64,000 nucleotides of DNA from Flavobacterium sp. UMI-01 (GCF_019656315.1 NZ_BPLU01000007.1:164049-228048), one strand, 5' to 3'; counted from the stretch's first letter, positions 1 through 8,920 are shown. Numbers and translations: made by a program. The notes: generated from the letters alone by a model not told the origin.

Positions 1-1238
1 GAAACAATTTCAGGTGCAACTTGATATGCAGCTCCAGTTAATGAAATTTCGGCTGGTATAACATCGTCTTTTGTTTCGATGATGTATTGGGCTTCTTCGT
101 AAGCAAAACGTTGGTCTGAGAAAATCACTGTTCGACCAAACCATTGATTCACCACTTGACATTTATCTGTAATTTCGAATACAGCAGAAAAGGTATATTT
201 TTCTTCTTGTGGACGTAACGAACAAGCAAAATTGGAAAGTACTTCAGGCAACATTGGAACTACCCTATCTACTAAATAGACAGATGTAGCACGTTGATAG
301 GCTTCTTCATCCAGTATGGTTCCTTCTTCTAAATAATACGAAACATCGGCAATATGAATTCCTATTTCATAGTTTCCATTTTCTAAAGGTTTGAACGATA
401 AAGCATCATCAAAATCCTTAGCATCCTTAGGGTCAATTGTAAATGTAAGCGTATCACGCATGTCTCTACGATTGGCAATTTCAGCTTCAGTTATCGAAGT
501 ATCTATTTTTTGAGCAAAAGTCTCTACTTCTATAGGAAACTCTGCTGGTAAACCATATTCAGCTAAAATGGCATGAATTTCTGTATCATGTTCACCAGGT
601 TTACCCAGTACTTTTACCACTTTTCCAAAAGGACTATCGGCGCGTTTGGGCCAATCTTCAATATGAACTAGCACCACATCACCTTGTTCAGCCTCCCCTA
701 TTTTGTCTTTTGGAATAAAAATATCCGTGTACATTTTTGGATTAGCGGTCGATACAAAAGCAAAGTTTTTTTGAATGTCAATTACCCCAACAAAATCTGT
801 CTTAGCTCTTTCAATAATCTCAACTACTTCACCTTCAGGACGTTTTCCTCTCCTTCGGTTGTAGATGTACACTTTAACTGTATCTTTATCTAAAGCATGA
901 TTCAGGTTATTCGTTGGAATAAAAATATCATCTTCTAATTCTTCACAAATAAAATAAGCCGTTTTACGACTGGTCATATCAATCGTCCCTTGATAATATT
1001 CTTTACTTTCTGTTTTTAACAAATATTTACCAGGTTCGGTTTCAACAATTTTCTTTTGAACCGTTAATAACTTTAAATCTTTAATAATTTGATTGCGACT
1101 TTGTGTATCGTCTTTTTCTAATTTAGCAGCTATCTGTTTATAATTGAATTCTTTATTAGCGCTATTGGAGAGAATTTTTATAATTTTATCAGAGAAATCC
1201 AGTTGTTTCTTAATCGGTTTTCTTAATCTTTTTCCCAT
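1..1238 (-). CDS. rnr: Ribonuclease R (3'-5' exoribonuclease), C-terminal part outside window
   Basis: The reading frame opens at the ATG complementary to 1236-1238 (protein begins MGKRLRKPIKKQ) and stays open to the left edge, so about 412 residues are visible and the rest lies upstream of base 1. The order seen is an N-terminal winged-helix-like region, cold-shock/OB segments (for example FGVIDIQ-type text around residues 150-200) and the start of the RNB nuclease domain with the signature DPKDAKDFDDALS, whose aspartates bind catalytic magnesium. RNase R degrades structured RNA processively in the cytoplasm. It is transcribed leftward, away from the AT-rich region at 1.6-2.2 kb. Family assignment is secure; only completeness cannot be judged. 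Confidence 0.93.
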   Translation of the reverse strand, partial: MGKRLRKPIKKQLDFSDKIIKILSNSANKEFNYKQIAAKLEKDDTQSRNQIIKDLKLLTVQKKIVETEPGKYLLKTESKEYYQGTIDMTSRKTAYFICEELEDDIFIPTNNLNHALDKDTVKVYIYNRRRGKRPEGEVVEIIERAKTDFVGVIDIQKNFAFVSTANPKMYTDIFIPKDKIGEAEQGDVVLVHIEDWPKRADSPFGKVVKVLGKPGEHDTEIHAILAEYGLPAEFPIEVETFAQKIDTSITEAEIANRRDMRDTLTFTIDPKDAKDFDDALSFKPLENGNYEIGIHIADVSYYLEEGTILDEEAYQRATSVYLVDRVVPMLPEVLSNFACSLRPQEEKYTFSAVFEITDKCQVVNQWFGRTVIFSDQRFAYEEAQYIIETKDDVIPAEISLTGAAYQVAPEIV

Positions 1239-1380
1239 AATTGATTTCTTAAAGTTCGAAATTACAAAATAGTTAACAGTTAAAAGTCGATTCTTAAAAG
1301 TTTTAAATAAATAATAACGTAATACAGCAATTTTACTTGCTCATGAATTTCAATTATCTTTATGATCAAACTTCAATACT

Positions 1381-1620
1381 ATGGAAACATTTGTAACCAT
1401 TGCCGTCTTTGATTACAACTATCAAATTGAAATCATCAAACATCGTTTGAATATCGAAGGTTTTCAATACTATTTTGAAAACGAAATCATGTCTTCCTTC
1501 GCTCCCCTCTATTCTACAGCTTTAGGCGGAATCAAACTTAAAGTTCATCCTAACGATTTTGAAAATGTAAAATTGATTCTCGAAGAAATGAAATTCAATA
1601 ACAATTTGAGAATCGTTTAA
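1381..1620 (+). CDS. Small DUF2007-type putative signal-transducing protein
   Basis: A 79-residue soluble protein beginning METFVTIAVFDYNYQIEIIKHRLN. The pattern of an N-terminal strand, a helix that spans two units of sequence in the way of DUF2007 proteins, and the ending LKVHPNDFENVKLILEE fits the DUF2007 family, which has a ferredoxin-like fold and no established reaction. It has its own ATG and faces away from rnr. It is the last gene before the AT-rich, DnaA-box-like region. Family call is from memory of the pattern; function is unknown. Confidence 0.7.
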   Translation: METFVTIAVFDYNYQIEIIKHRLNIEGFQYYFENEIMSSFAPLYSTALGGIKLKVHPNDFENVKLILEEMKFNNNLRIV

Positions 1621-1631
1621 TTTTTTCAAAG

Positions 1632-2163
1632 TTGTCAACATATATTAAATACAACAAAAAGAAATTTTAAAATTTTAAAAAAATATTATTGTTATTATAG
1701 GCTGTTAATAGTGCCAATAATTTTAGTAATTTCTATTTTGAATATTAGTTTACTCTTTTTATTAACACTTATTAACAACGTTGTTTAATGGTAAAGAATT
1801 CATTTTTAGTGTTTTTTAAAAGGTAATTAACAACGGTTGATAATTAAAAAAGAATTCAAATTGTAAATAAGTATTTTTAAAAATTGTGTTGATAAACTAA
1901 AAATAGCTATTAATAACTTTTCTAAAAATTCAACAAACTTTTTTAGGTTTTTTCATTTGAGTTTTGGATTACATCTTTTATTAATATGACCAAAAAATAG
2001 TTTTACTTTTCTATCCAAACTTATCAACATTTTGTGTTAACTTAATATTAACTGAAAATCAACAGTTTAAAAAACACTATTAACAATCTATTTTTTTTAT
2101 TAAAATATTGAATATTATGTATTGATTTTCAATGTTTTATGAGTAATTAATAATTGTTAATAA
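1632..2163. other. Candidate replication origin: AT-rich region with many DnaA-box-like nonamers
   Basis: About 680 bases without a gene. Exact TTAT(T/C)AACA words occur at 1759-1767 and 1769-1777 (+), 1887-1895 (-), 2021-2029 (+) and 2155-2163 (-). One-mismatch versions occur at 1632-1640, 1703-1711 (-), 1824-1832, 1835-1843 (-) and 2077-2085. A perfect 12-bp palindrome AACAACGTTGTT lies at 1774-1785. The words resemble the DnaA box TTATCCACA in a low-GC form, and the rest is extremely AT-rich, as an unwinding element would be. The flanking genes diverge. No dnaA gene is in view, so this remains an inference. Confidence 0.5.
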
Positions 2164-2270
2164 CCACATAAGTTACTTAAAACAAGTCAATTAGATAAGA
2201 ATTTGAATAGTCTTTTCTGTTTAACAAATAATGAATAGTTCCATTTTTATTTATTTCAATAATCTTTTGG

Positions 2271-2278
2271 TAAATTTG
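2271..2278 (+). promoter_or_regulatory. Bacteroidota -7 promoter box for rpiB
   Basis: TAAATTTG matches the Bacteroidota consensus TAnnTTTG and ends 25 bases before the rpiB ATG at 2304. No clear TTG -33 element is seen upstream. Confidence 0.5.
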
Positions 2279-2303
2279 CAACCACAACTTAATATAATAA
2301 AGA

Positions 2304-2735
2304 ATGAAAATTTCAATTGGAAACGATCACGCTGGTCCAGAATATAAAAAAGCTATCGTAAAAATGCTGGAAGCAAAAGGATATGAAGTTACTAATTATG
2401 GAACAGATACTTCTGATTCTGTAGATTATCCTGATTTTGGACACCCTGTTGCATCCGATGTAGAAGCTGGAAAAGCAGATTATGGCATTGTAATTTGTGG
2501 AAGTGGTAACGGAATTGCTATGACTGTTAATAAACATGCAGGTGTAAGAGCTGGTTTGTGTTGGACAAAAGAAATTGCTTATTTAACTCGTTTGCATAAT
2601 GATGCTAATGTGTTGAGTATTCCTGCACGTTATACTTCGATTGAACAAGCTATTGAAATTGTTGATACTTTCTTAAATACTGAATTTGAAGGTGGAAGAC
2701 ATCAAAATAGAGTGAATAAAATTGCTTGTAGTTAA
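2304..2735 (+). CDS. rpiB: Ribose 5-phosphate isomerase B
   Basis: A 143-residue LacAB/RpiB family protein that interconverts ribose 5-phosphate and ribulose 5-phosphate in the non-oxidative pentose phosphate pathway. The N-terminal phosphate-binding motif IGNDHAG and the catalytic-cysteine motif ICGSGNGIAM are both visible, as is HAGVRAGLC. Length is typical of the family. The ATG at 2304 is supported by a TAnnTTTG box just upstream and it ends in a hairpin terminator, so it looks monocistronic. In this family allose-phosphate isomerase activity is also possible, but nothing nearby suggests sugar catabolism. Confidence 0.93.
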   Translation: MKISIGNDHAGPEYKKAIVKMLEAKGYEVTNYGTDTSDSVDYPDFGHPVASDVEAGKADYGIVICGSGNGIAMTVNKHAGVRAGLCWTKEIAYLTRLHNDANVLSIPARYTSIEQAIEIVDTFLNTEFEGGRHQNRVNKIACS

Positions 2736-2755
2736 GCAATTGTTATTATAATATG

Positions 2756-2799
2756 ACCGCAAAATGACTATTTAAACGAGTTGTTTTGCGGTTTTTTTG
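2756..2799 (+). terminator. Rho-independent terminator of rpiB
   Basis: ACCGCAAAA (2756-2764) pairs with TTTTGCGGT (2784-2792) and is followed by a T run. A second hairpin, AATTGCTT/AAGCAATT (2720-2741), overlaps the stop codon. Confidence 0.8.
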
Positions 2800-2864
2800 T
2801 TTTCTATTGACTGAATTAATGTAAATGTTAAGCATTTTTTAAGCCATTTGTAAATTGAATTTTA

Positions 2865-3143
2865 TTATTTGAAAGGAATTAATCCATTAGTAAAAAGAAG
2901 GTATAAAACTCCAATTTGAAATATTACAATTCCCCAAAACTTCCATAAATAGGAAGTTTTTGTTGTTTTATGTCTAAAAGTTATCATTCCTAAACCAGAA
3001 CCAATTGTTCCGCCAGTTAAGACAAAAGTAAGGAGCCATCGTTCCGCAATTCTTCTTTTATGTTTTTTAGCTAAATATTTGTCATAACCTATGATTAAAA
3101 AAACAAATAAATTAAGTCCTAAAAAAACGTAGAATAAAATCAT
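2865..3143 (-). CDS. DUF1294 family small membrane protein
   Basis: A 92-residue protein with two or three hydrophobic segments: residues 2-21, a middle stretch around LLTFVLTGGTIGSGLGM, and a C-terminal helix IVIFQIGVLYLLF. The text GYDKYLAKKHKRRIAE followed by a glycine-rich helix and MITFRHKTTK is characteristic of DUF1294, a widespread inner-membrane family without known activity. It stands alone, convergent with rpiB and divergent from the 3216 gene. Confidence 0.8.
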   Translation of the reverse strand: MILFYVFLGLNLFVFLIIGYDKYLAKKHKRRIAERWLLTFVLTGGTIGSGLGMITFRHKTTKTSYLWKFWGIVIFQIGVLYLLFTNGLIPFK

Positions 3144-3215
3144 TATTGGTGATTAATTAAAAGTTAAAGATAGTATTTTAGCAGTTGTATTTAGTTATCA
3201 ATTTATATTAGTAAA

Positions 3216-4265
3216 ATGAAAGATTTAACCAACTCTCAGATTGACAGGAATAATGTATTGAATAACAATATTGCCATCAAAGAAATGTATAACCAATTAG
3301 GTTTTACGGGAATATATTTTGAGAATAAATATAGGTTTACTCTTAATCAAGTTGCAAAATTTTATGAAGTAGACATTCGTACGATAAAAAGATTACTTGA
3401 AGATAATGGAGATGAACTTAAAAATTCAGGATACCAATTATTTACTGGATTAAGATTAAAACAATTCAAAGAAGTTGTTTCTCAACTGAGGGACATCAAT
3501 GTCCCTCAGTTTATTCAAGAGGATGATAATGAATCTATTGGTTTACGTACTTCAAGTTTAAGTGTTTTTACCTTTAAAGCATTGTTAAATATTGGAATGT
3601 TATTACAAACATCAGAAAAAGCAAAAGAGGTTAGAACTTTTGTTTTAAATGTAGTGATTGATGTTTTAAATAAAAAATTAGGAGGTTCTACTAAATTTAT
3701 TAATCAGAGAGAAGAGGAATTTGTTCCAGCTGCAATGAGAGAAATAAATTACAGAAAAGAATTTACAAACGCAATTGATTTTTGTATAGTTCCAAATAAA
3801 TTTAAATATGGACAGTTAACAGATAAAATATATAAAAGTATTTTTAAAGAAAATGCTAAAGAATATAGGAAAGTTCTTGATTTAAAAAAGAAAGAAAGTG
3901 TTCGAGCTACTATGTATTCAGAAGTATTAGATTTAATATCGAGTTATGAAAATGGTTTTGCAGAATTTTTAAAAGATCAATTTCAGAATAATAAAGATCA
4001 ATTCTCATTATCAGAAGCCCATGAAGTTTATGCTAATTTTGAAAAATTAACTAATAAAATATATGAGCCTTTAAGAGAAAAAGCAAGAAGTCTAATGGCA
4101 AGTAGAGATATGGCTTTTAGAGATGCTTTACATGAAAAATTAAAAGATTATGTAAATACAGTAAGTACTGAGGATTTTGATAAATTTTTAGGAGAAAGGA
4201 GTCAAGCGCTTGAAGATAGATTAAAAGAAAATATAGATGTTTTTAAACGTTTAAAAGATCGTTAA
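3216..4265 (+). CDS. Large DNA-binding protein paired with a Doc toxin (RhuM-like)
   Basis: A 349-residue protein. Residues about 40-66 read as a helix-turn-helix (NQVAKFYEVDIRTIKRLL). A helical region follows around residues 105-155 (text LLQTSEKAKEVRTFVLN) that recalls phage antirepressor or Bro-N/RhuM proteins. The remainder is a charged, probably coiled-coil helical C-terminus. The stop codon is only two bases before the Doc ATG, so the pair should be one transcript. It is much larger than a Phd antitoxin (about 70 residues), so whether it neutralises the toxin, represses the operon or both is inference. A perfect inverted repeat lies inside the gene at 3484-3511. Confidence 0.6.
   Translation: MKDLTNSQIDRNNVLNNNIAIKEMYNQLGFTGIYFENKYRFTLNQVAKFYEVDIRTIKRLLEDNGDELKNSGYQLFTGLRLKQFKEVVSQLRDINVPQFIQEDDNESIGLRTSSLSVFTFKALLNIGMLLQTSEKAKEVRTFVLNVVIDVLNKKLGGSTKFINQREEEFVPAAMREINYRKEFTNAIDFCIVPNKFKYGQLTDKIYKSIFKENAKEYRKVLDLKKKESVRATMYSEVLDLISSYENGFAEFLKDQFQNNKDQFSLSEAHEVYANFEKLTNKIYEPLREKARSLMASRDMAFRDALHEKLKDYVNTVSTEDFDKFLGERSQALEDRLKENIDVFKRLKDR
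3484..3511. repeat. Perfect 13-bp inverted repeat inside the DNA-binding gene
   Basis: AACTGAGGGACAT (3484-3496) and ATGTCCCTCAGTT (3499-3511) are exact reverse complements separated by CA. The element encodes residues QLRDINVPQ of the upstream protein. It is far more symmetric and GC-richer than its surroundings and is not at a gene end, so it is not a terminator. Confidence 0.9.
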
Positions 4266-4267
4266 TT

Positions 4268-4732
4268 ATGAACTATCTTTATTTTGATACAAATCACGCT
4301 ATTAAAGAACAAAATTTTATTATAGAAAATAGTGGTGGAAGAAAAGGAATTATAAATATAGGTTTGGTTGATAGTGTTTTAGAACATATAAAGAATGATT
4401 TGTATTATCCAGAATTTGAAAATAAAGTATGTCATTTATTTTATTCAATTAATAAAAATCATGCTTTTGAAGATGGTAATAAAAGAACTTCAATAGTGTT
4501 ATCTGCTTATTTTCTTGAAGTTAATGGTTTTGATTTTAAGGTAAGTCATTTTATAAAAGAAATGGAAAATATTGCAGTACATGTAGCTGATAATAAAATT
4601 GATAAGGATTTGTTACAGGAAATAATTACATCTATTTTATATGAAAATAGTTACGAAGAAGAACTTCAATTAAAAATTATTAATGCAATTTCTTGTATTG
4701 AAGAAAATAATCAAGAAGAAACGGAATTTTAA
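4268..4732 (+). CDS. doc: Doc-type (death-on-curing, Fic fold) toxin
   Basis: A 154-residue protein carrying the Fic/Doc core HAFEDGNKRT (around residues 66-75). The histidine acts as base and the acidic residue, Asn and Arg bind the nucleotide phosphates. In phage P1, Doc phosphorylates elongation factor Tu and stops translation. The N-terminus (residues 1-40) and the length agree with Doc rather than with larger Fic AMP-transferases. It follows a 349-residue DNA-binding gene by two bases, forming a toxin-antitoxin-like operon with an unusually large partner. Confidence 0.82.
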   Translation: MNYLYFDTNHAIKEQNFIIENSGGRKGIINIGLVDSVLEHIKNDLYYPEFENKVCHLFYSINKNHAFEDGNKRTSIVLSAYFLEVNGFDFKVSHFIKEMENIAVHVADNKIDKDLLQEIITSILYENSYEEELQLKIINAISCIEENNQEETEF

Positions 4733-4765
4733 CTTTTAAAAGAGTTAAAAAATTATAATAAATCA

Positions 4766-6889
4766 ATGACAAACATACAATTCATCGCCAAGTCTGTTCC
4801 AACAGCTGCCATAAACATTCAAAAAACAGTCGAACTTTTACAAGAAGATTGTACCATTCCGTTTATTTCTCGTTATCGAAAAGATACCACAGGAAACTTG
4901 GATGAAACCCAAATTGAACTAATTGCCAAATTTCAAAAAGAGTACGAAGCGATTGTAAAACGTAAAGAAGCCATTCTAAAATCAATCGACGAACAAAAGG
5001 CTTTAACGCCCGAATTGGATAAAAAAATTCAGCAAAGTTTCGATTTACAGGAAATTGAGGATTTTTATTTACCATATAAAAAGAAGAAAAAAACCAAGGC
5101 TGATGTCGCTCGTGAAAATGGTTTAGAACCCTTGGCTAAAATCATCATGGCACAAAACAATGATGATGTTGATTTTTTGGCTACTAAATATCTTAATGAA
5201 AATGTCAAAAATGAGGACGAAGCCTTGCAAGGCGCAAGAGACATTATAGCCGAATGGATTAACGAAAACCTCTTTGTTCGTAAACAATTGCGTCGTTTAT
5301 ACCAACGAAAAGCTACGATAACGACCAAAGTAGTGAAATCAAAAAAAGAGGAAGAAGGCGCCCAAAAATTCAGTCAGTATTTTGATTGGTCTGAGCCTGT
5401 TAGTAAAGCTCCTGCGCATCGATTATTAGCGATGTTGCGTGCCGAAAATGAAGGTTTTATCAAGTTTAAAGTCGAAGTAGATTTAGATGAGGCTTATGAT
5501 ATGATTGACGAATTGGTGTTGAAAGGTCAAAATGCTACGACTCCTCATGTTCAACTAGCCATTGAAGACAGTTACAAACGCTTGTTGCAACCCGCTATTT
5601 CGAATGAAACCTTACAAGAAGCTAAGGCGAAGGCGGATGCCAATTCGATTCAGGTTTTTGCGTCTAATTTAAGTCAGTTGTTGTTGGCGCCACCTTTGGG
5701 TGAAAAACGAATTTTGGCCATTGACCCTGGTTTTAGAAGTGGTTGTAAAATCGTTTGTTTGGACGAAAAAGGGGATTTACTTTATAACGAAACCATTTAC
5801 CCACACGTGCCACAAAATGAAACGGCCATGGCGATGAAAAAAATCAAATCGATGGTCAATGCTTATAACATTGATGCTATTTCTATTGGAAACGGAACAG
5901 CCTCGAGAGAAACCGAATTTTTCATCAAAAAAATAGCCTTTGACAGACCAGTTCAGGTTTTTATTGTTTCAGAAGCAGGGGCTTCGGTTTATTCTGCTTC
6001 AAAGATTGCAAGAGAAGAGTTTCCTAATTATGATGTAACGGTTCGCGGTTCGGTTTCGATTGGTAGACGACTTTCGGACCCTTTAGCCGAATTGGTAAAA
6101 ATTGACCCCAAAGCTATTGGCGTAGGCCAATACCAACACGATGTGGACCAAACCAAGTTGAAAGAAGAATTGGATTCAACAGTGATTCGTTGTGTGAATT
6201 CCGTTGGGATAAACATCAACACGGCCAGCAAGCATTTGTTGAGTTATGTAAGTGGAATAGGAGAGAAGCTAGCGGAAAACATTGTGACGTATCGTTCTGA
6301 AAATGGCCCTTTCGAAGATCGAAAACAACTGAAAAAAGTTCCACGTTTGGGAGAAAAAGCCTTTCAACAAGGGGCAGCTTTTATTCGGGTAAAAGAAGGA
6401 AAAAATCCCTTGGACAATTCGGCTGTACATCCCGAAGCCTATGGAATTGTCGAAAAAATGGCCAAAGATTTAAAAATTTCGGTTGTTGATTTGATTGGCA
6501 ACAAAGAAAAAACAGCCTTACTAAAAGCCGAAAATTACACCAATGAAACTATAGGAATTTTAGGAATTAAAGATATCATCAAAGAGCTTGAAAAACCAGG
6601 ATTAGACCCTCGAAAAGCCGCAAAGATTTTTGAATTTGACCCGAATGTTAAAACCATCAAAGACCTTAAATCAGGGATGATTTTACCTGGGATTGTCAAT
6701 AACATTACCAATTTTGGTTGTTTTGTCGATATTGGAGTTAAAGAAAGTGGTTTGGTTCACATCTCTCAACTCAAAGAAGGCTTTGTAAGCGACGTAAACG
6801 AAGTGGTGAAGTTACACCAACAAGTACAGGTAAAAGTCACCGAGGTGGATGAGGACAGAAAACGTATTCAGTTGACGATGGTTTTGTAA
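4766..6889 (+). CDS. tex: Tex family RNA-binding transcription accessory protein
   Basis: A 707-residue protein with the full Tex order: an N-terminal helical region with PFISRYRKD, a YqgF/RNase H-like domain beginning near residue 315 (LAIDPGFRSGCK), helix-hairpin-helix repeats (INTASKHLLSYVSGIGE, about 485-500), and a C-terminal S1 RNA-binding domain (GMILPGIVNNITNFGCFVDIG, VHISQL; about 635-705). Tex binds single-stranded nucleic acid and is linked to transcription and toxin expression in other bacteria. It lies between a Doc module and a Septu-like pair but is itself a core gene. Confidence 0.93.
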   Translation: MTNIQFIAKSVPTAAINIQKTVELLQEDCTIPFISRYRKDTTGNLDETQIELIAKFQKEYEAIVKRKEAILKSIDEQKALTPELDKKIQQSFDLQEIEDFYLPYKKKKKTKADVARENGLEPLAKIIMAQNNDDVDFLATKYLNENVKNEDEALQGARDIIAEWINENLFVRKQLRRLYQRKATITTKVVKSKKEEEGAQKFSQYFDWSEPVSKAPAHRLLAMLRAENEGFIKFKVEVDLDEAYDMIDELVLKGQNATTPHVQLAIEDSYKRLLQPAISNETLQEAKAKADANSIQVFASNLSQLLLAPPLGEKRILAIDPGFRSGCKIVCLDEKGDLLYNETIYPHVPQNETAMAMKKIKSMVNAYNIDAISIGNGTASRETEFFIKKIAFDRPVQVFIVSEAGASVYSASKIAREEFPNYDVTVRGSVSIGRRLSDPLAELVKIDPKAIGVGQYQHDVDQTKLKEELDSTVIRCVNSVGININTASKHLLSYVSGIGEKLAENIVTYRSENGPFEDRKQLKKVPRLGEKAFQQGAAFIRVKEGKNPLDNSAVHPEAYGIVEKMAKDLKISVVDLIGNKEKTALLKAENYTNETIGILGIKDIIKELEKPGLDPRKAAKIFEFDPNVKTIKDLKSGMILPGIVNNITNFGCFVDIGVKESGLVHISQLKEGFVSDVNEVVKLHQQVQVKVTEVDEDRKRIQLTMVL

Positions 6890-6928
6890 ACGAAAATCTT
6901 CGTATTTTTGTTAATAATTGAAAATAAA

Positions 6929-8212
6929 ATGGAAAATAAAAAAGTAGTGGAACAGGAAAATAAAGAGCATTCTTATTTCTATTCATTAGAATTAGAAGGT
7001 ATTAACTGTTTTAAGGATAATCAGACTTTAGATTTATCAGACGAACAAGGAAATTATTCTCCATGGACAATTATTTTGGGTGATAATGGGACTGGGAAAA
7101 CTACTTTGTTGAGAGTTTTAGATAGAATGCAGCCAGTGGAATCTACACACGAAAACCAATTATTTTCCAACCCAATATTTGCTTTTGAATATATTTTAAA
7201 AAATTCAATGCTTGATGATTCAAAAGCAAAGCTATTCATAAATAAGAATGATTCAAAAGCATATTTATCTATACAATTAAATCACGGAAACGCTGAAATA
7301 TTTGGTTATAAAAACACAAACTCATTTTTGATTTCTTATGGTGCGTCTCGAAGAATGAGTAAAAACACAAACCTTTCTAAATTAGGTGAAAATAAAAATA
7401 AAAACACATCTCTTTTTGATGAATCTTTAGAACTTCTAAATGCCGAAGAATGGTATCTTCAAAAATTCTTAGCTTATTCTACTGCTGATAATGGTATAAA
7501 AATAAAATTAGAACAACAATTGTCATTGATAAGAAAAGTTCTTATCGATTTTCTTCCAGATGTTTTAGATTTAGGAATTAAAGAAATTAAAACCGTAAAC
7601 GACAAATCATCTTTAGAAGTTAAAATAAACGAAAATGAATGGATAAACTTGCGAGATTTAAGTTTTGGCTATCAAACACTAACGGCATTACTAGTTGATA
7701 TTGCTTCTAAAATGATGGAACAATATCCAAATAGCCTCAATCCATTAGAAGAACCTGCAATTATTTTGATTGATGAAATTGATTTGCATTTGCACCCTAA
7801 ATGGCAACGAACGGTAATTGATAAATTATCTCACCATTTTCCTAAAGCACAGTTTATCGCTACTTCACACAGTCCTTTAATTGTTCAAGCGGCTTTAGAT
7901 AAGAAAGCCAATATTGTGGTTTGTAGAAAAGAAGGGGATAAAGTTGTTATTGACAATGATCCAGATGAAGTGAAAGGATGGAGAGTTGACCAAATTTTAA
8001 CTTCGGATTTATTTGAAGTTGAAAGTCCAAGATCTAAAATTACTCAAGAAATGTTAGACGAGTACATGATTTTGAAAGGGAAGTCAAACCTTACTAAAAA
8101 AGACAAAGAAAAAATAGATGAGCTTGCTCCAAATATTGAAAAAGCGTATCCAAAGACAAAATCTGATTTGGATGATAAATTATCCAAGTTTGCTGAAAAA
8201 TATTTAAAATGA
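6929..8212 (+). CDS. ptuA: Septu-like (PtuA-type) AAA ATPase
   Basis: A 427-residue ABC/SMC-type ATPase. Residues include Walker A GDNGTGKTT (about 52-60), Walker B IILIDEIDLHLHP (about 285-297) and the H-loop ATSHSPLIVQA just after it. The frame also has an upstream TTG at 6908, but the ATG at 6929 is preferred because it gives the natural start MENKKVVE. Its stop overlaps the start of an HNH endonuclease gene by ATGA. That two-gene arrangement is the layout of the Septu antiphage system, in which the ATPase senses infection and licenses the nuclease. It could also be another ATPase-HNH defence pair of the same broad class. Confidence 0.72.
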   Translation: MENKKVVEQENKEHSYFYSLELEGINCFKDNQTLDLSDEQGNYSPWTIILGDNGTGKTTLLRVLDRMQPVESTHENQLFSNPIFAFEYILKNSMLDDSKAKLFINKNDSKAYLSIQLNHGNAEIFGYKNTNSFLISYGASRRMSKNTNLSKLGENKNKNTSLFDESLELLNAEEWYLQKFLAYSTADNGIKIKLEQQLSLIRKVLIDFLPDVLDLGIKEIKTVNDKSSLEVKINENEWINLRDLSFGYQTLTALLVDIASKMMEQYPNSLNPLEEPAIILIDEIDLHLHPKWQRTVIDKLSHHFPKAQFIATSHSPLIVQAALDKKANIVVCRKEGDKVVIDNDPDEVKGWRVDQILTSDLFEVESPRSKITQEMLDEYMILKGKSNLTKKDKEKIDELAPNIEKAYPKTKSDLDDKLSKFAEKYLK

Positions 8213-8895
8213 TACAGGTTGCAAGAATCCAAAAACCAGAGGTTTTAGTTCAAAATGCTAAAAACTGGACTGTTGAATATTTGAATGCTAAAGCAATATA
8301 TGATAACTCAAATACTCCTGAGAATAAAAAAACATTTCAAAACATAGAAAAACGCTATAATCATCTTGAAGTTAAAACTTCTTTGAAGCAAATGTTTAAA
8401 AAGAAATGTGCTTTTTGCGAAAGCCATATAACTCATGTAGATTATGGTCAAATAGAGCATTTTAAACCTAAATCTAAATATCCTGATTTATGTTTTGAAT
8501 GGAATAATTTTTTACTTTCTTGCTCAATATGTAATGGAAAAGCGAATAAGGGGGATAAGTTTCCTTTAGCACAGGAAGGAGGACCTTTCATCAATCCAGT
8601 AGATGAAAATCCTGAAGATTTTTTAAAATTTGAGTTTGATAATACAACGAAGACTTTTTTAATTTTTCCAAAAAATAACAGAGCTGTAACTACCATAAAA
8701 GAACTAGGCTTAAATAGGGATGATTTAGTTGAGTATAGAACAATTGAATTATTTAAAATAATGAATATTCTCGATTTAATTTTGGATAAAAATCAAGATG
8801 AGGTTTTAGAAGAATTTGTAGATATGTTTACTGAAAAAGATCAATACTATGCTTTTATTAAAGCAATATTTAAAAAGATAAAAAATGAGAATTAG
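8209..8895 (+). CDS. ptuB: Septu-like (PtuB-type) HNH endonuclease
   Basis: A 228-residue protein with a zinc-ribbon HNH core: CAFCE (about residues 65-69), the catalytic-type IEHFKPKSKYPDL with the histidine and proline typical of TIGR02646/PtuB nucleases, then SCSICNGKANKGDKFP supplying the second cysteine pair. The length is typical of the family. It overlaps the ATPase gene by four bases (ATGA), so translation is probably coupled. In Septu the nuclease cuts DNA or RNA during infection and aborts phage growth. Base composition is AT-rich like the neighbours, with no sign of recent transfer. Confidence 0.75.
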   Translation: MIQVARIQKPEVLVQNAKNWTVEYLNAKAIYDNSNTPENKKTFQNIEKRYNHLEVKTSLKQMFKKKCAFCESHITHVDYGQIEHFKPKSKYPDLCFEWNNFLLSCSICNGKANKGDKFPLAQEGGPFINPVDENPEDFLKFEFDNTTKTFLIFPKNNRAVTTIKELGLNRDDLVEYRTIELFKIMNILDLILDKNQDEVLEEFVDMFTEKDQYYAFIKAIFKKIKNEN

Positions 8896-8920
8896 TCAAC
8901 TAATTTTAAAAAATTACTTA

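Noticed and set aside
684..893. Plus-strand 69-aa frame inside rnr
   Set aside because: It is antisense to the cold-shock/OB part of rnr and lacks any protein family.
2313..2537. Minus-strand frame inside rpiB
   Set aside because: Shadow of a well-supported gene with no independent start signal or family.
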